This document shows positions 42,640 to 53,794 of a DNA stretch of 64,000 nt, in pieces; the first letter of the stretch is position 1, and each line of letters opens with the position of its first letter. Under the pieces are notes generated by a model that made no database searches, was not told where the DNA came from, and saw only the letters and a program-made list of their open reading frames with translations. The stretch is from positions 4,108,641 through 4,172,640 of the forward strand of contig JAVGWX010000019.1 of NCBI GenBank assembly GCA_036924085.1, read 5' to 3'. This stretch comes from Ariolimax columbianus. Its lineage: Eukaryota > Mollusca > Gastropoda > Stylommatophora > Arionidae. Made by a program: the position numbers and the translations under genes.

Positions 42640-44830
42640 GCACAGTGTGTAGATAGTGCCTAGTCCATGTGAAGATAGTACCTATTCCATGTGTAGATAG
42701 TGCCTAGTAGATGTGTAGATAGTACCTAGTCCATGTATAGATAGTGCCTAGTAGATGTGTAGATAGTGCCTAGTCCATGTGTAGATAGTGCCTAGTCCAT
42801 GTGTAGATAGTGCCTACTCCATGTGTAGATAGTGCCTAGTCCATGTCTTGATAGTGGCTAGTCCATGTGTAGATAGTGCCTAGTCCATGTGTAGATAGTG
42901 CCTAGTCCATGTGTTGATAGTGGCTAGTCCATATGTAGATAGTGCCTAGTCCATGTGTAGATAGTGCCTAGTCCATGTGTAGATAGTTCCTACTCCATGT
43001 GTAGATAGTACCTAGTCCATGTGTAGATAGTACCTACTCCATGTGTAGATAGTACCTAGTCCATGTGTAGATAGTGCCTAGTCCATGTGTAGATAGTGCC
43101 TACTCCATGTGTAGATAGTGCCTAGTCCATGTCTTGATAGTGGCTAGTCCATGTGTAGATAGTGCCTAGTCCATGTATAGATAGTGCCTAGTCCATGTGT
43201 TGATAGTGGCTAGTCCATATGTAGAAAGTGCCTAGTGCATGTGTAGATAGTGCCTAGTCCATGTGTAGATAGTTCCTACTCCATGTGTAGATAGTACCTA
43301 GTCCATGTGTAGATAGTGCCTACTCCATGTGTAGATAGTACCTAGCCCATGTGTAGATAGTGCCTAGTCCATGTGTTGATAGTGGCTAGTCCATATGTAG
43401 ATAGTGCCTAGTCCATGTGTAGATAGTGCCTAGTCCATGTGTAGATAGTTCCTACTCCATGTGTAGATAGTACCTAGTCCATGTGTAGATAGTACCTACT
43501 CCATGTGTAGATAGTACCTAGTCCATGTGTAGATAGAGCCTAGTCCATGTGTAGATAGTGCCTACTCCATGTGTAGATAGTGCCTAGTCCATGTCTTGAT
43601 AGTGGCTAGTCCATGTGTAGATAGTGCCTAGTCCATGTGTAGATAGTGCCTAGTCCATGTGTTGATAGTGGCTAGTCCATATGTAGATAGTGCCTAGTCC
43701 ATGTGTAGATAGTGCCTAGTCCATGTGTAGATAGTTCCTACTCCATGTGTAGATAGTACCTAGTCCATGTGTAGATAGTACCTACTCCATGTGTAGATAG
43801 TACCTAGTCCATGTGTAGATAGTGCCTAGTCCATGTGTAGATAGTGCCTACTCCATGTGTAGATAGTGCCTAGTCCATGTCTTGATAGTGGCTAGTCCAT
43901 GTGTAGATAGTGCCTAGTCCATGTATAGATAGTGCCTAGTCCATGTGTTGATAGTGGCTAGTCCATATGTAGAAAGTGCCTAGTGCATGTGTAGATAGTG
44001 CCTAGTCCATGTGTAGATAGTTCCTACTCCATGTGTAGATAGTACCTAGTCCATGTGTAGATAGTGCCTACTCCATGTGTAGATAGTACCTAGCCCATGT
44101 GTAGATAGTGCCTAGTCCATGTGTTGATAGTGGCTAGTCCATATGTAGATAGTGCCTAGTCCATGTGTAGATAGTGCCTAGTCCATGTGTAGATAGTTCC
44201 TACTCCATGTGTAGATAGTACCTAGTCCATGTGTAGATAGTACCTACTCCATGTGTAGATAGTACCTAGTCCATGTGTAGATAGAGCCTAGTCCATGTGT
44301 AGATAGTGCCTACTCCATGTGTAGATAGTGCCTAGTCCATGTCTTGATAGTGGCTAGTCCATGTGTAGATAGTGCCTAGTCCATGTGTAGATAGTGCCTA
44401 GTCCATGTGTTGATAGTGGCTAGTCCATATGTAGATAGTGCCTAGTCCATGTGTAGATAGTGCCTAGTCCATGTGTAGATAGTTCCTACTCCATGTGTAG
44501 ATAGTACCTAGTCCATGTGTAGATAGTGCCTACTCCATGTGTAGATAGTACCTAGTCCATGTGTAGATAGTGCCTAGTCCATGTGTTGATAGTGGCTAGT
44601 CCATATGGAGATAGTACCTAGTCCTTGTGGAGATAGTACGTAGTCCATGTGGAGAGTGGCTAGTCCATGTGTAGATAGTGCCTAGTCCATGTGTCGATAG
44701 TGGCTAGTCCATGTGTAGATAGTGCCTAGTCCATGTGTTGATAGTGGCTAGTCCATATGGAGATAGTACCTAGTCCATGTGGAGATAGTACCTAGTCCAT
44801 GTGTAGATAGTGCCTACTCCATGTGTCTCT
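42640..44830. repeat. 22 bp minisatellite with a 748 bp higher-order repeat
   Basis: The unit is GTAGATAGTGCCTAGTCCAT plus GT, about 100 copies. The rare variant with CTTGATAGTGG recurs at about 42847, 43133, 43595, 43881 and 44343, with alternating spacings of 286 and 462 bp, so the pattern repeats every 748 bp (34 units). The AGAGCC variant at 43535 recurs at 44283, also 748 bp apart. Confidence 0.96.
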
Positions 44831-45079
44831 TGATCTGATTCCTGGACAATGAAAATCCACTCTGGCTTTGTTTAAGAATTCCCGATGTACATAAATGGTG
44901 TTTAACCCTTCTCTCACATGAGCTACAATTTGCTTTCCTTATTCCTAAGTGACCGTTAGTTTTCTGTTGAGAATCACCTTGGAGAGTTCGCTACTTTGAC
45001 TCGGCCCTTACCACTGAATCCCACAACCTGACATTGTCACAAATATGCAACTGTCACATAGTGACATGAACGAACAGAG

Positions 45080-45147
45080 AGTGAGAGAGACGGACAAAAA
45101 ACAATGAAGAGGAAGAGTGGGATGGGAAGTGGGTGGAGACGAGAAAG

Positions 45148-45188
<41 letters not shown>

Positions 45189-46150
45189 GCGAAGATGACA
45201 GGAGAATGGAGAGAAAAAGCAATTGATAGAGGGAGATAAGGAATGAGGAGACTGAGAGAAGAGATTAAAAAATAAAATTAGACAGAAGATTGACAGAACG
45301 GAAAAGTGTGAGAAACAGAGAGATACATAGAAAGACATAGTTAAGAGACGGAGGCAGAAACCGCCAGAGGCAGATGGAGAGTGAAATAGCGAGAGAGATG
45401 GAGACAGAGTGAAATGAAGAGAGAGATGGAGAGAGAGAGTGAAATAACGAGAGAGATGGAGACAGAGTGAAATGACGAGAGAGATGGAGAGAGAGAGTGA
45501 AATAACGAGAGAGATGGAGACAGAGTGAAATGACGAGAGAGATGGAGAGAGAGAGTGAAATAACGAGAGAGATGGAGAGAGAGTGAAATAACGAGAGAGA
45601 TGGAGAGAGAGTGAAATAACGAGAGAGATGGAGAGAGAGAGTGAAATAACGAGAGAGATGGAGAGAGAGTGAAATAACGAGAGAGATGGAGAGAGAGAGT
45701 GAAATAACGAGAGAGATGGAGAGAGAGAGTGAAATAACGAGAGAGATGGAGAGAGAGTGAAATAATGAGAGAGATGGAGAGAGAGTGAAATAACGAGAGA
45801 GATGGAGAGAGAGTGAAATAACGAGAGAGATGGAGAGCGAGAGTGAAATAACGAGAGAGATGGACAGAGAGAGTGAAATAACGAGAGAGATAGAGACAGA
45901 GTGAAATAACGAGAGAGATGGAGAGAGAGTGAAATAACGACAGAGATGGAGAGAGAGTGAAGTAACGAGAGAGATGGAGAGAGAGAGTGAAATATCGAGA
46001 GAGATGGAGAGAGAGAGTGAAATATCGAGAGAGATGGAGAGAGAGAGTGAAATAGCGAGAGAGATGGAGGCAGAGAGTGAAATAACGAGAGAAATTGAGA
46101 GAGAGAGTGAATTAACGAGAGAAATAGAGACAAAGAAAGTAGACAGAAAA
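45080..46150. repeat. GA-rich polypurine array, roughly 26-28 bp units
   Basis: A (GA)n run at about 45151-45184, then units containing GAGAGAGATGGAGAGAGAGT and GAAATAAC (about 45370-46110). The + strand is almost pure purine over 1 kb and could form triplex. The 383-codon minus-strand Ser/Leu/Phe/His ORF is compositional. 44831-45079 has no feature. Confidence 0.94.
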
Positions 46151-46490
46151 GAAAGAGAAACATAGAGCCGGTCATTGAAGAAATCAGATGAAATTGTTGT
46201 CCCAATAACTAAAGAGACTCTTTTACGGGTGAGATGGCATTGGCCCCGAACAGCGTCACTGGGGTCTGTTTTAGTGCCCCCATCTTGTCAGTGCCAGAGG
46301 GTCATCAACGGCGATGATACGTGGGGAATCTATATTAGGGCACGAGATAGAAGATTGAGGTCAGAGAGGAGATGTCCCTGGACATAATATGAACTAAGTA
46401 TTTTCAGCTGTTTATGAGCTGGCCATATTTGGATCATTGATCGTGGGTTGTCGTTGATGATCAGTAATGACCAAGTTGACAACTTCAAGG
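46151..46490. other. Spacer, nothing recognised
   Basis: A 70-codon ORF (46175-46387) without a recognisable domain. No repeat. Confidence 0.45.
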
Positions 46491-46493
46491 ACG

Positions 46494-46664
46494 TCTGGAG
46501 GATCTGGGTAGTTTAGTGGAAGAGCGCTTGCTTGTAGTGGCAGTGGTATTATGTTCGACCCCGGTTATGACGCGCTCCAGTCTACTCAGCTGCTGATGTT
46601 GTGTTTGAAGATAAAAGTGCAGAGATATCTCTTGAGTACGTTTCTTTTGAAGTGAGTTACAGTG
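46494..46664 (+). mobile_element. tRNA-headed SINE-like segment
   Basis: tRNA-like order: box A TAGTTTAGTGG (46509-46519, fits consensus), GAAGAGCGCTTGCTTG, box B TGTTCGACCCC (46552-46562). About 100 bp of unassigned body follows, up to the duplication breakpoint at 46665. It lacks proper acceptor pairing, so a functional tRNA is unlikely. Confidence 0.6.
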
Positions 46665-47000
46665 ACTTTTGAAGATCTGTTCAGTCCTTTTGAAGATCTG
46701 TTTACAGCTATCAAAAAACGAAAGATGGCCTGGTGCTGGCACGTCGCGAGGTCCAACGGAATTCCCAACTCGATACTCTTTGGATCCGTACTGGGGCAGA
46801 GAGGGCGAGGACGTCCAAGGAAGAGATGGGTGGACAACATCGCTGAGTGGTCAGGCCTTCGTCCCGGTGAGATACGTCAGGCGGCGACAGACAGAAGGAG
46901 CTGGCGGGGGATTTTCATGTCTTCATGTGTGCCCCAACGACCTGATGGGTTACGGGATGAACTGAACAGTAACTCTTCTCACATCCCGTGCCGTAACTGA
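46665..47000 (+). pseudogene. RTE-like LINE C-terminal remnant, copy 1
   Basis: The open frame (formal start 46662) reads KKRKMAWCWHVARSNGIPNS, then GQRGRGRPRKRWVDNIAEWS and ATDRRSWRG, ending at a stop at 46998. This is the terminal W.GHV / GKRGRGRPRKRW.DNI.EW / DR..WR block of LINE endonuclease-reverse transcriptases. Only about 100 residues remain and no catalytic domain, so it is a 5'-truncated insertion. An internal repeat (TTTTGAAGATCTGTT twice) precedes it. The frame is intact and identical in the second copy. Confidence 0.8.
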
Positions 47001-47097
47001 GAAGGTTGTCCGGGATTCTCGTGGATGTAGGGCAAGGCGAGGCGAATAAGTAAATTCAGCATTGCGAGGATTGCAGTCCCTCACCCTCGATATCCAG

Positions 47098-47170
47098 TTG
47101 GCAGTCACTGTGTAACTCGTCTCTCAAAGCGATGAACGGAAACGTCGTGGGTTCGAGCCCCACAGGTTCC
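47098..47170 (+). other. tRNA-like segment (box B), copy 1
   Basis: A perfect-looking T-arm/box B GGGTTCGAGCCCC (47149-47161) with an upstream degenerate box-A-like TTGGCAGTCACTG. It probably belongs to a SINE inserted behind the LINE tail. It is not a working tRNA, since arms do not pair well. The minus-strand ORF over it is a shadow. Confidence 0.45.
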
Positions 47171-47339
47171 AACCACCCCTGCTCTAAAAGGAGGTGATAC
47201 CAGAGTGCCTGCATCCTGAATTACCTCCAGTTCTCTTGATTTACATCTTTGGTCTGGCCCAATGTAGCTCGGGACCAGAGAGTGAGGCTTATGACCAGCG
47301 CAGGGTCTCCCCACTATAATCCAAATACAGCGCAAGTTA

Positions 47340-48005
47340 CATCATCAAGACAAACTTGTTTGCTGGTGTCGCCTGCGATGGTCAACTAACAACATTTTTA
47401 GAACCACAAACCAAATGGTAATGTGAGGTCGTGATCAATAGTTTTCATTTAACACTGATTACCCTTCACTCCCGTCGACCTTCCTGTATATTGGAACCTG
47501 TTTAGTATTATAGAAGAAGAGACATCGAGGATGTGAATTTGTCATTTCTCATAAGCTGAGGTCTAGAATACTGGTCTCTAACACTTCATCCCCGATAGCA
47601 GTGTCTGATCAAAGGAAGACTTCAGCCTGTACGAGGCTAACAAATCCAAGTGGTCTGTTTGTGGTGTTTAAAACATTAAGGATGTGACGCAGCAGAAACT
47701 ATAACGATGAATGATGTACTCATCAACAGCTGGGTACACTAAAGCGTGTCTAGACTTTAGCTTTGTCATGTTGCCGTCAGAGGCAAACACTCTAGCTCAT
47801 TGTCACTCACAGAATTTCATCTGTCCACTGATGTCGCCAGATCTCATGGTGAGGTTCGATCCTCTATGACGTTACATTTATCAATCGCTTTTATTATCCA
47901 ATGCTTCTGAAGTGTTTCTTCGACATCTACTCAATCGTTGTCTCCCTTTTTCTCTCAAGTCCTGCTGTCTGGTGTAATAGGTACGGGCTTGAAATAGTTC
48001 TGGAG
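47340..48005. other. Unique spacer within duplication unit 1
   Basis: No ORF or repeat recognised. Its copy lies at 52959-53624 and is useful as a unique marker for measuring copy number of the duplication. Confidence 0.5.
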
Positions 48006-48126
48006 ATATTCTCACCAAACCATTTTATCTGATCTACTAACGCTAGGTCTGGATCTATTCTCACCAAACCATTTTATCTGATCTACTAACGCTAGGTCTG
48101 GAGCTATTCTCACCAAACCATTTTAT
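48006..48126. repeat. Roughly 49 bp repeat, 2.5 units, copy 1
   Basis: The unit includes ATTCTCACCAAACCATTTTA then TCTGATCTACTAACGCTAGG. It is repeated at 53625-53745 in unit 2. Confidence 0.9.
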
Positions 48127-48175
48127 CTTTTATATTTTACCATGTTAGCCAGGCTGCCACGAAAACAGCCCGTTT

Positions 48176-51100
48176 CAGAAGGTTATATCTCTCACATAAG
48201 GTCATATCTCTCACAGAAGGTCATATCTCTCACAGAAGGTCATATCTCTCACAGAAGGTCATATCTCTCACAGAAGGTCATATCTCTCACAGAAGGTCAT
48301 ATCTCTCACAAAAGGTCATATCTCTCACAGAAGGTCATATCTCTCACATAAGGTTACATCTCTCACAGAAGGTCATATCTCTCACAGAAGGTCATCTCTC
48401 TCACATAAGGTCATCTCTCTCACAGAAAGTCATCTCTCTCACAGAAGGTCATATCTCTCACGGAAGGTAATATCTCTCACAGAAGGTCATATCTCTCACA
48501 AAAGGTCATATCTCTCACAGAAGGTCATATCTCTCACAGAAGGTCATATCTCTCACAAAAGGTCATATCTCTCACAGAAAGTTACATCTCTCACATAAGG
48601 TCATATCTCTCACAGAAGGTCATATCTCTCACAAAAGGTCATACCTCTCACATATCTCTCACAGAAGGTCATATCTCTCACAGACTGTCATATCTCTCAC
48701 AGAAGGTTACATCTCTCACACAAGGTCATATCTCTCACAGAAGGTCATATCTGTCACAAAAGGTCATATCTCTCACAGAAGGTCATATCTCTCACAGAAG
48801 GTCATATATCTCACAGAAGGTCATATCTCTCACAGAAGGTCATCTCTCTCACAGAAGGTCATATCTCTCACAAAAGGTCATATCTCTCACAGAAGGTCAT
48901 CTCTCTCACAGAAGGTCATATCTCTCACAAAAGGTAATATCTCTCACAGAAGGTCATCTCTCTCACAGAATGTCATATCTCTCACAGAAGGTCATCTCTC
49001 TCACAGAAGGTCATCTCTCTCACAGAATGTCATATCTCTCACAGAAGGTCATATCTCTCACAGAAGGTCATATCTCTCACAGAATGTCATATCTCTCACA
49101 GAATGTCATATCTCTCACAGAAGGTCATATCTCTCACAGAATGTCATCTCTCTCACAGAAGGTCATCTCTCTCACAGAAGGTCATCTCTCTCACAGAAGG
49201 TCATCTCTCTCACAGAATGTCATATCTCTCACAGAATGTCATATCTCTCACAGAAGGTCATCTCTCTCACAGAATGTCATATCTCTCACAAAAGGTCATA
49301 TCTCTCACAGAAGGTTACATCTTTCACAGAAGGTCATATCTCTCACAGAATGTCATATCTCTCACAGAATGTCATATCTCTCACAGAAGGTTACATCTTT
49401 CACAGAAGGTCATCTCTCTCACAGAATGTCATATCTCTCACAGAATGTCATATCTCTCACAGAAGGTTACATCTTTTACAGAAGGTCATATCTCTCACAG
49501 AATGTCATATCTCTCACAGAATGTCATATCTCTCACAGAAGGTTACATCTTTCACAGAAGGTCCTCTCTCACAGAATGTCATATCTCTCACAGAATGTCA
49601 TATCTCTCACAGAAGGTTACATCTTTTACAGAAGGTCATATCTCTTACAGAATGTCATATCTCTCACAGAATGTCATATCTCTCACAGAAGGTCATCTCT
49701 CTCACAGAAGGTTACATCTTTCACAGAAGGTCATCTCTCTCACAGAAGGTCATCTCTCTCACAGAAGGTCATGTCTCTCACAGAAGGTCATATCTCTCAC
49801 AGAAGGTCATCTCTCTCACAGAAGGTCATCTCTCTCACAGAAGGTCATCTCTCTCACAAAAGGTCATCTCTCTCACAGAAGGTCATCTCTCTCACAGAAG
49901 GTCATATCTCTCACAGAAGGTCATATCTCTCACAGAAGGTCATCTCTCTCACAGAAGGTCATCTCTCTCACAGAAGGTCATATCTCTCACAGAAGGTCAT
50001 CTCTCTCACAGAAGGTCATCTCTCTCACAGAAGGTCATCTCTCTCACAGAAAGTCATCTCTCTCACAGAAGGTCATCTCTTTCACAGAAGGTCATCTCTC
50101 TCACAGAAGGTCATCTCTCTCACAGAAGGTCATCTCTCTCACAGAAGGTCATCTCTCTCACAGAAGGTTACATCTCTCACAGAAGGTCATCTCTCTCGCA
50201 GAAGGTCATCTCTGTCACAGAAGGTCATCTCTCTCACAGAAGGTCTTCTCTCTCACAGAAGGTCATCTCTTTCACAGAAGGTCATCTCTCTCACAGAAGG
50301 TCATCTCTCTCACAGAAGGTCATCTCTCTCACAGAAGGTCATCTCTTTCACAGAAGGTCATCTCTCTCACAGAAGGTCATCTCTTTCACAGAAGGTCATC
50401 TCTCTCACAGAAGGTCATATCTCTCACAGAAGGTCATCTCTCTCACAGAAGGTCATCTCTCTCACAGAAGGTCATCTCTCTCACAGAAGGTCATCTCTTT
50501 CACAGAAGGTCATCTCTCTCACAGAAGGTCATCTCTTTCACAGAAGGTCATCTCTCTCACAGAAGGTCATATCTCTCACAGAAGGTCATCTCTTTCACAG
50601 AAGGTCATCTCTCTCACAGAAGGTCATATCTCTCACAGAAGGTCATATCTCTCACAGAATGTCATATCTCTCACAGAAGGTTACATCTTTCACAGAAGGT
50701 CATCTCTCTCACAGAATGTCATATCTCTCACAGAATGTCATATCTCTCACAGAAGGTTACATCTTTCACAGAAGGTCATATCTCTCACAGAATGTCATAT
50801 CTCTCACAGAATGTCATATCTCTCACAGAAGGTTACATCTTTCACAGAAGGTCATCTCTCTCACAGAATGTCATATCTCTCACGGAATGTCATATCTCTC
50901 ACAGAAGGTTACATCTTTTACAGAAGGTCATATCTCTTACAGAATGTCATATCTCTCACAGATTGTCATATCTCTCACAGAAGGTCATCTCTCTCACAGA
51001 AGGTTACATCTTTCACAGAAGGTCATCTCTCTCACAGAATGTCATATCTCTCACAGAATGTCATATCTCTCACAGAAGGTTACATCTTTTACAGAAGGTC

Positions 51101-52283
51101 ATATCTCTTACAGAATGTCATATCTCTCACAGAATGTCATATCTCTCACAGAAGGTCATCTCTCTCACAGAAGGTTACATCTTTCACAGAAGGTCATCTC
51201 TCTCACAGAAGGTCATCTCTCTCACAGAAGGTCATGTCTCTCACAGAAGGTCATATCTCTCACAGAAGGTCATCTCTCTCACAGAAGGTCATCTCTCTCA
51301 CAGAAGGTCATCTCTCTCACAAAAGGTCATCTCTCTCACAGAATGTCATATCTCACACAGAATGTCATATCTCTCACAGAAGGTCATCTCTCTCACAGAA
51401 GGTCATCTCTCTCACAGAAGGTCATCTCTCTCACAGAAGGTCATCTCTCTCACAGAAGGTCATCTCTCTCACAGAAGGTCATATCTCTCACAGAAGGTCA
51501 TATCTCTCACAGAAGGTCATCTCTCTCACAGAAGGTCATCTCTCTCACAGAAGGTCATATCTCTCACAGAAGGTCATCTCTGTCGCAGAAGGTCATCTCT
51601 CTCACAGAAGGTCATCTCTCTCACAGAAGGTCATCTCTCTCACAGAAGGTCATCTCTTTCACAGAAGGTCATCTCTCTCACAGAAGGTCATCTCTCTCAC
51701 AGAAGGTCATCTCTCTCACAGAAGGTCATCTCTCTCACAGAAGGTTACATCTCTCACAGAAGGTCATCTCTCTCGCAGAAGGTCATCTCTGTCACAGAAG
51801 GTCATCTCTCTCACAGAAGGTCTTCTCTCTCACAGAAGGTCATCTCTTTCACAGAAGGTCATCTCTCTCACAGAAGGTCATCTCTCTCACAGAAGGTCAT
51901 CTCTCTCACAGAAGGTCATCTCTTTCACAGAAGGTCATCTCTCTCACAGAAGGTCATCTCTTTCACAGAAGGTCATCTCTCTCACAGAAGGTCATATCTC
52001 TCACAGAAGGTCATCTCTCTCACAGAAGGTCATCTCTCTCACAGAAGGTCATCTCTCTCACAGAAGGTCTTCTCTTTCACAGAAGGTCATCTCTCTCACA
52101 GAAGGTCATCTCTTTCACAGAAGGTCATCTCTCTCACAGAAGGTCATATCTCTCACAGAAGGTCATCTCTTTCACAGAAGGTCATCTCTCTCACAGAAGG
52201 TCATATCTCTCACAGAAGGTCATCTCTCTCACAGAAGGTCATCTCTCTCACAGAAGGTCATCTCTCTCACAGAAGGTCATATC
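48176..52283. repeat. 19 bp satellite in unit 1, about 215 units
   Basis: The unit is GTCATATCTCTCACAGAAG with a common T-to-C variant (GTCATCTCTCTCACAGAAG) and rarer GAATG and TTACATCTTTCAC variants. All three + frames stay open for about 3.2-3.6 kb (ORFs 48970-52584, 49103-52291 and 49236-52619). The period is 19 nt, so each frame encodes the same 19-residue cycle (SYLSQKVISLTEGHISHRR). Two of these ORFs run on into the LINE tail of unit 2. No splice or start context supports a gene. Confidence 0.97.
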
Positions 52284-52619
52284 ACTTTTGAAGATCTGTT
52301 CAGTCCTTTTGAAGATCTGTTTACAGCTATCAAAAAACGAAAGATGGCCTGGTGCTGGCACGTCGCGAGGTCCAACGGAATTCCCAACTCGATACTCTTT
52401 GGATCCGTACTGGGGCAGAGAGGGCGAGGACGTCCAAGGAAGAGATGGGTGGACAACATCGCTGAGTGGTCAGGCCTTCGTCCCGGTGAGATACGTCAGG
52501 CGGCGACAGACAGAAGGAGCTGGCGGGGGATTTTCATGTCTTCATGTGTGCCCCAACGACCTGATGGGTTACGGGATGAACTGAACAGTAACTCTTCTCA
52601 CATCCCGTGCCGTAACTGA
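52284..52619 (+). pseudogene. RTE-like LINE C-terminal remnant, copy 2
   Basis: Same sequence as 46665-47000. Here it is directly joined to the 19 bp satellite, so the long satellite frame starting at 49236 continues into the LINE tail (MAWCWHVARSNG, GRGRPRKRWVDNIAEW). The fusion is a by-product of the duplication junction. Confidence 0.8.
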
Positions 52620-52716
52620 GAAGGTTGTCCGGGATTCTCGTGGATGTAGGGCAAGGCGAGGCGAATAAGTAAATTCAGCATTGCGAGGATTGCAGTCCCT
52701 CACCCTCGATATCCAG

Positions 52717-52789
52717 TTGGCAGTCACTGTGTAACTCGTCTCTCAAAGCGATGAACGGAAACGTCGTGGGTTCGAGCCCCACAGGTTCC
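52717..52789 (+). other. tRNA-like segment (box B), copy 2
   Basis: Copy of 47098-47170 with the same GGGTTCGAGCCCC box B (52768-52780). Confidence 0.45.
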
Positions 52790-52958
52790 AACCACCCCTG
52801 CTCTAAAAGGAGGTGATACCAGAGTGCCTGCATCCTGAATTACCTCCAGTTCTCTTGATTTACATCTTTGGTCTGGCCCAATGTAGCTCGGGACCAGAGA
52901 GTGAGGCTTATGACCAGCGCAGGGTCTCCCCACTATAATCCAAATACAGCGCAAGTTA

Positions 52959-53624
52959 CATCATCAAGACAAACTTGTTTGCTGGTGTCGCCTGCGATGG
53001 TCAACTAACAACATTTTTAGAACCACAAACCAAATGGTAATGTGAGGTCGTGATCAATAGTTTTCATTTAACACTGATTACCCTTCACTCCCGTCGACCT
53101 TCCTGTATATTGGAACCTGTTTAGTATTATAGAAGAAGAGACATCGAGGATGTGAATTTGTCATTTCTCATAAGCTGAGGTCTAGAATACTGGTCTCTAA
53201 CACTTCATCCCCGATAGCAGTGTCTGATCAAAGGAAGACTTCAGCCTGTACGAGGCTAACAAATCCAAGTGGTCTGTTTGTGGTGTTTAAAACATTAAGG
53301 ATGTGACGCAGCAGAAACTATAACGATGAATGATGTACTCATCAACAGCTGGGTACACTAAAGCGTGTCTAGACTTTAGCTTTGTCATGTTGCCGTCAGA
53401 GGCAAACACTCTAGCTCATTGTCACTCACAGAATTTCATCTGTCCACTGATGTCGCCAGATCTCATGGTGAGGTTCGATCCTCTATGACGTTACATTTAT
53501 CAATCGCTATTATTATCCAATGCTTCTGAAGTGTTTCTTCGACATCTACTCAATCGTTGTCTCCCTTTTTCTCTCAAGTCCTGCTGTCTGGTGTAATAGG
53601 TACGGGCTTGAAATAGTTCTGGAG
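52959..53624. other. Unique spacer within duplication unit 2
   Basis: Near-identical copy of 47340-48005; nothing recognised. Confidence 0.5.
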
Positions 53625-53745
53625 ATATTCTCACCAAACCATTTTATCTGATCTACTAACGCTAGGTCTGGATCTATTCTCACCAAACCATTTTATCTGA
53701 TCTACTAACGCTAGGTCTGGAGCTATTCTCACCAAACCATTTTAT
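53625..53745. repeat. Roughly 49 bp repeat, 2.5 units, copy 2
   Basis: Copy of 48006-48126. Confidence 0.9.
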
Positions 53746-53794
53746 CTTTTATATTTTACCATGTTAGCCAGGCTGCCACGAAAACAGCCCGTTT

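Larger units (their letters stand above)
46665..52283 (+). repeat. Tandem duplication unit 1 (5,619 bp)
   Basis: It contains an RTE-like LINE tail, a tRNA-like segment, about 0.8 kb of unique spacer, a 49 bp repeat and a 19 bp satellite. Unit 2 begins at 52284 with the same ACTTTTGAAGATCTG start. Landmarks are offset by exactly 5,619 bp up to the satellite. Differences are very few (for example T/A at 47890/53509 and T/C at 48183/53802), so the duplication is recent, or an assembly artefact. Confidence 0.93.

Noticed and set aside
42640..44830. CRISPR-like array
   Set aside because: Repeats are directly abutting with no spacers, and the window is eukaryotic. The same applies to the other arrays.
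45054..46205. 383-codon minus-strand ORF with Leu/Ser/Phe/His repeats, membrane-like
   Set aside because: It is the complement of the GA-rich array. Hydrophobic look is due to TCT/CTC/TTC composition.
47098..47170. Working tRNA gene
   Set aside because: Box B is good, but box A is poor and the arms do not fold into a cloverleaf by eye. More likely a SINE remnant.
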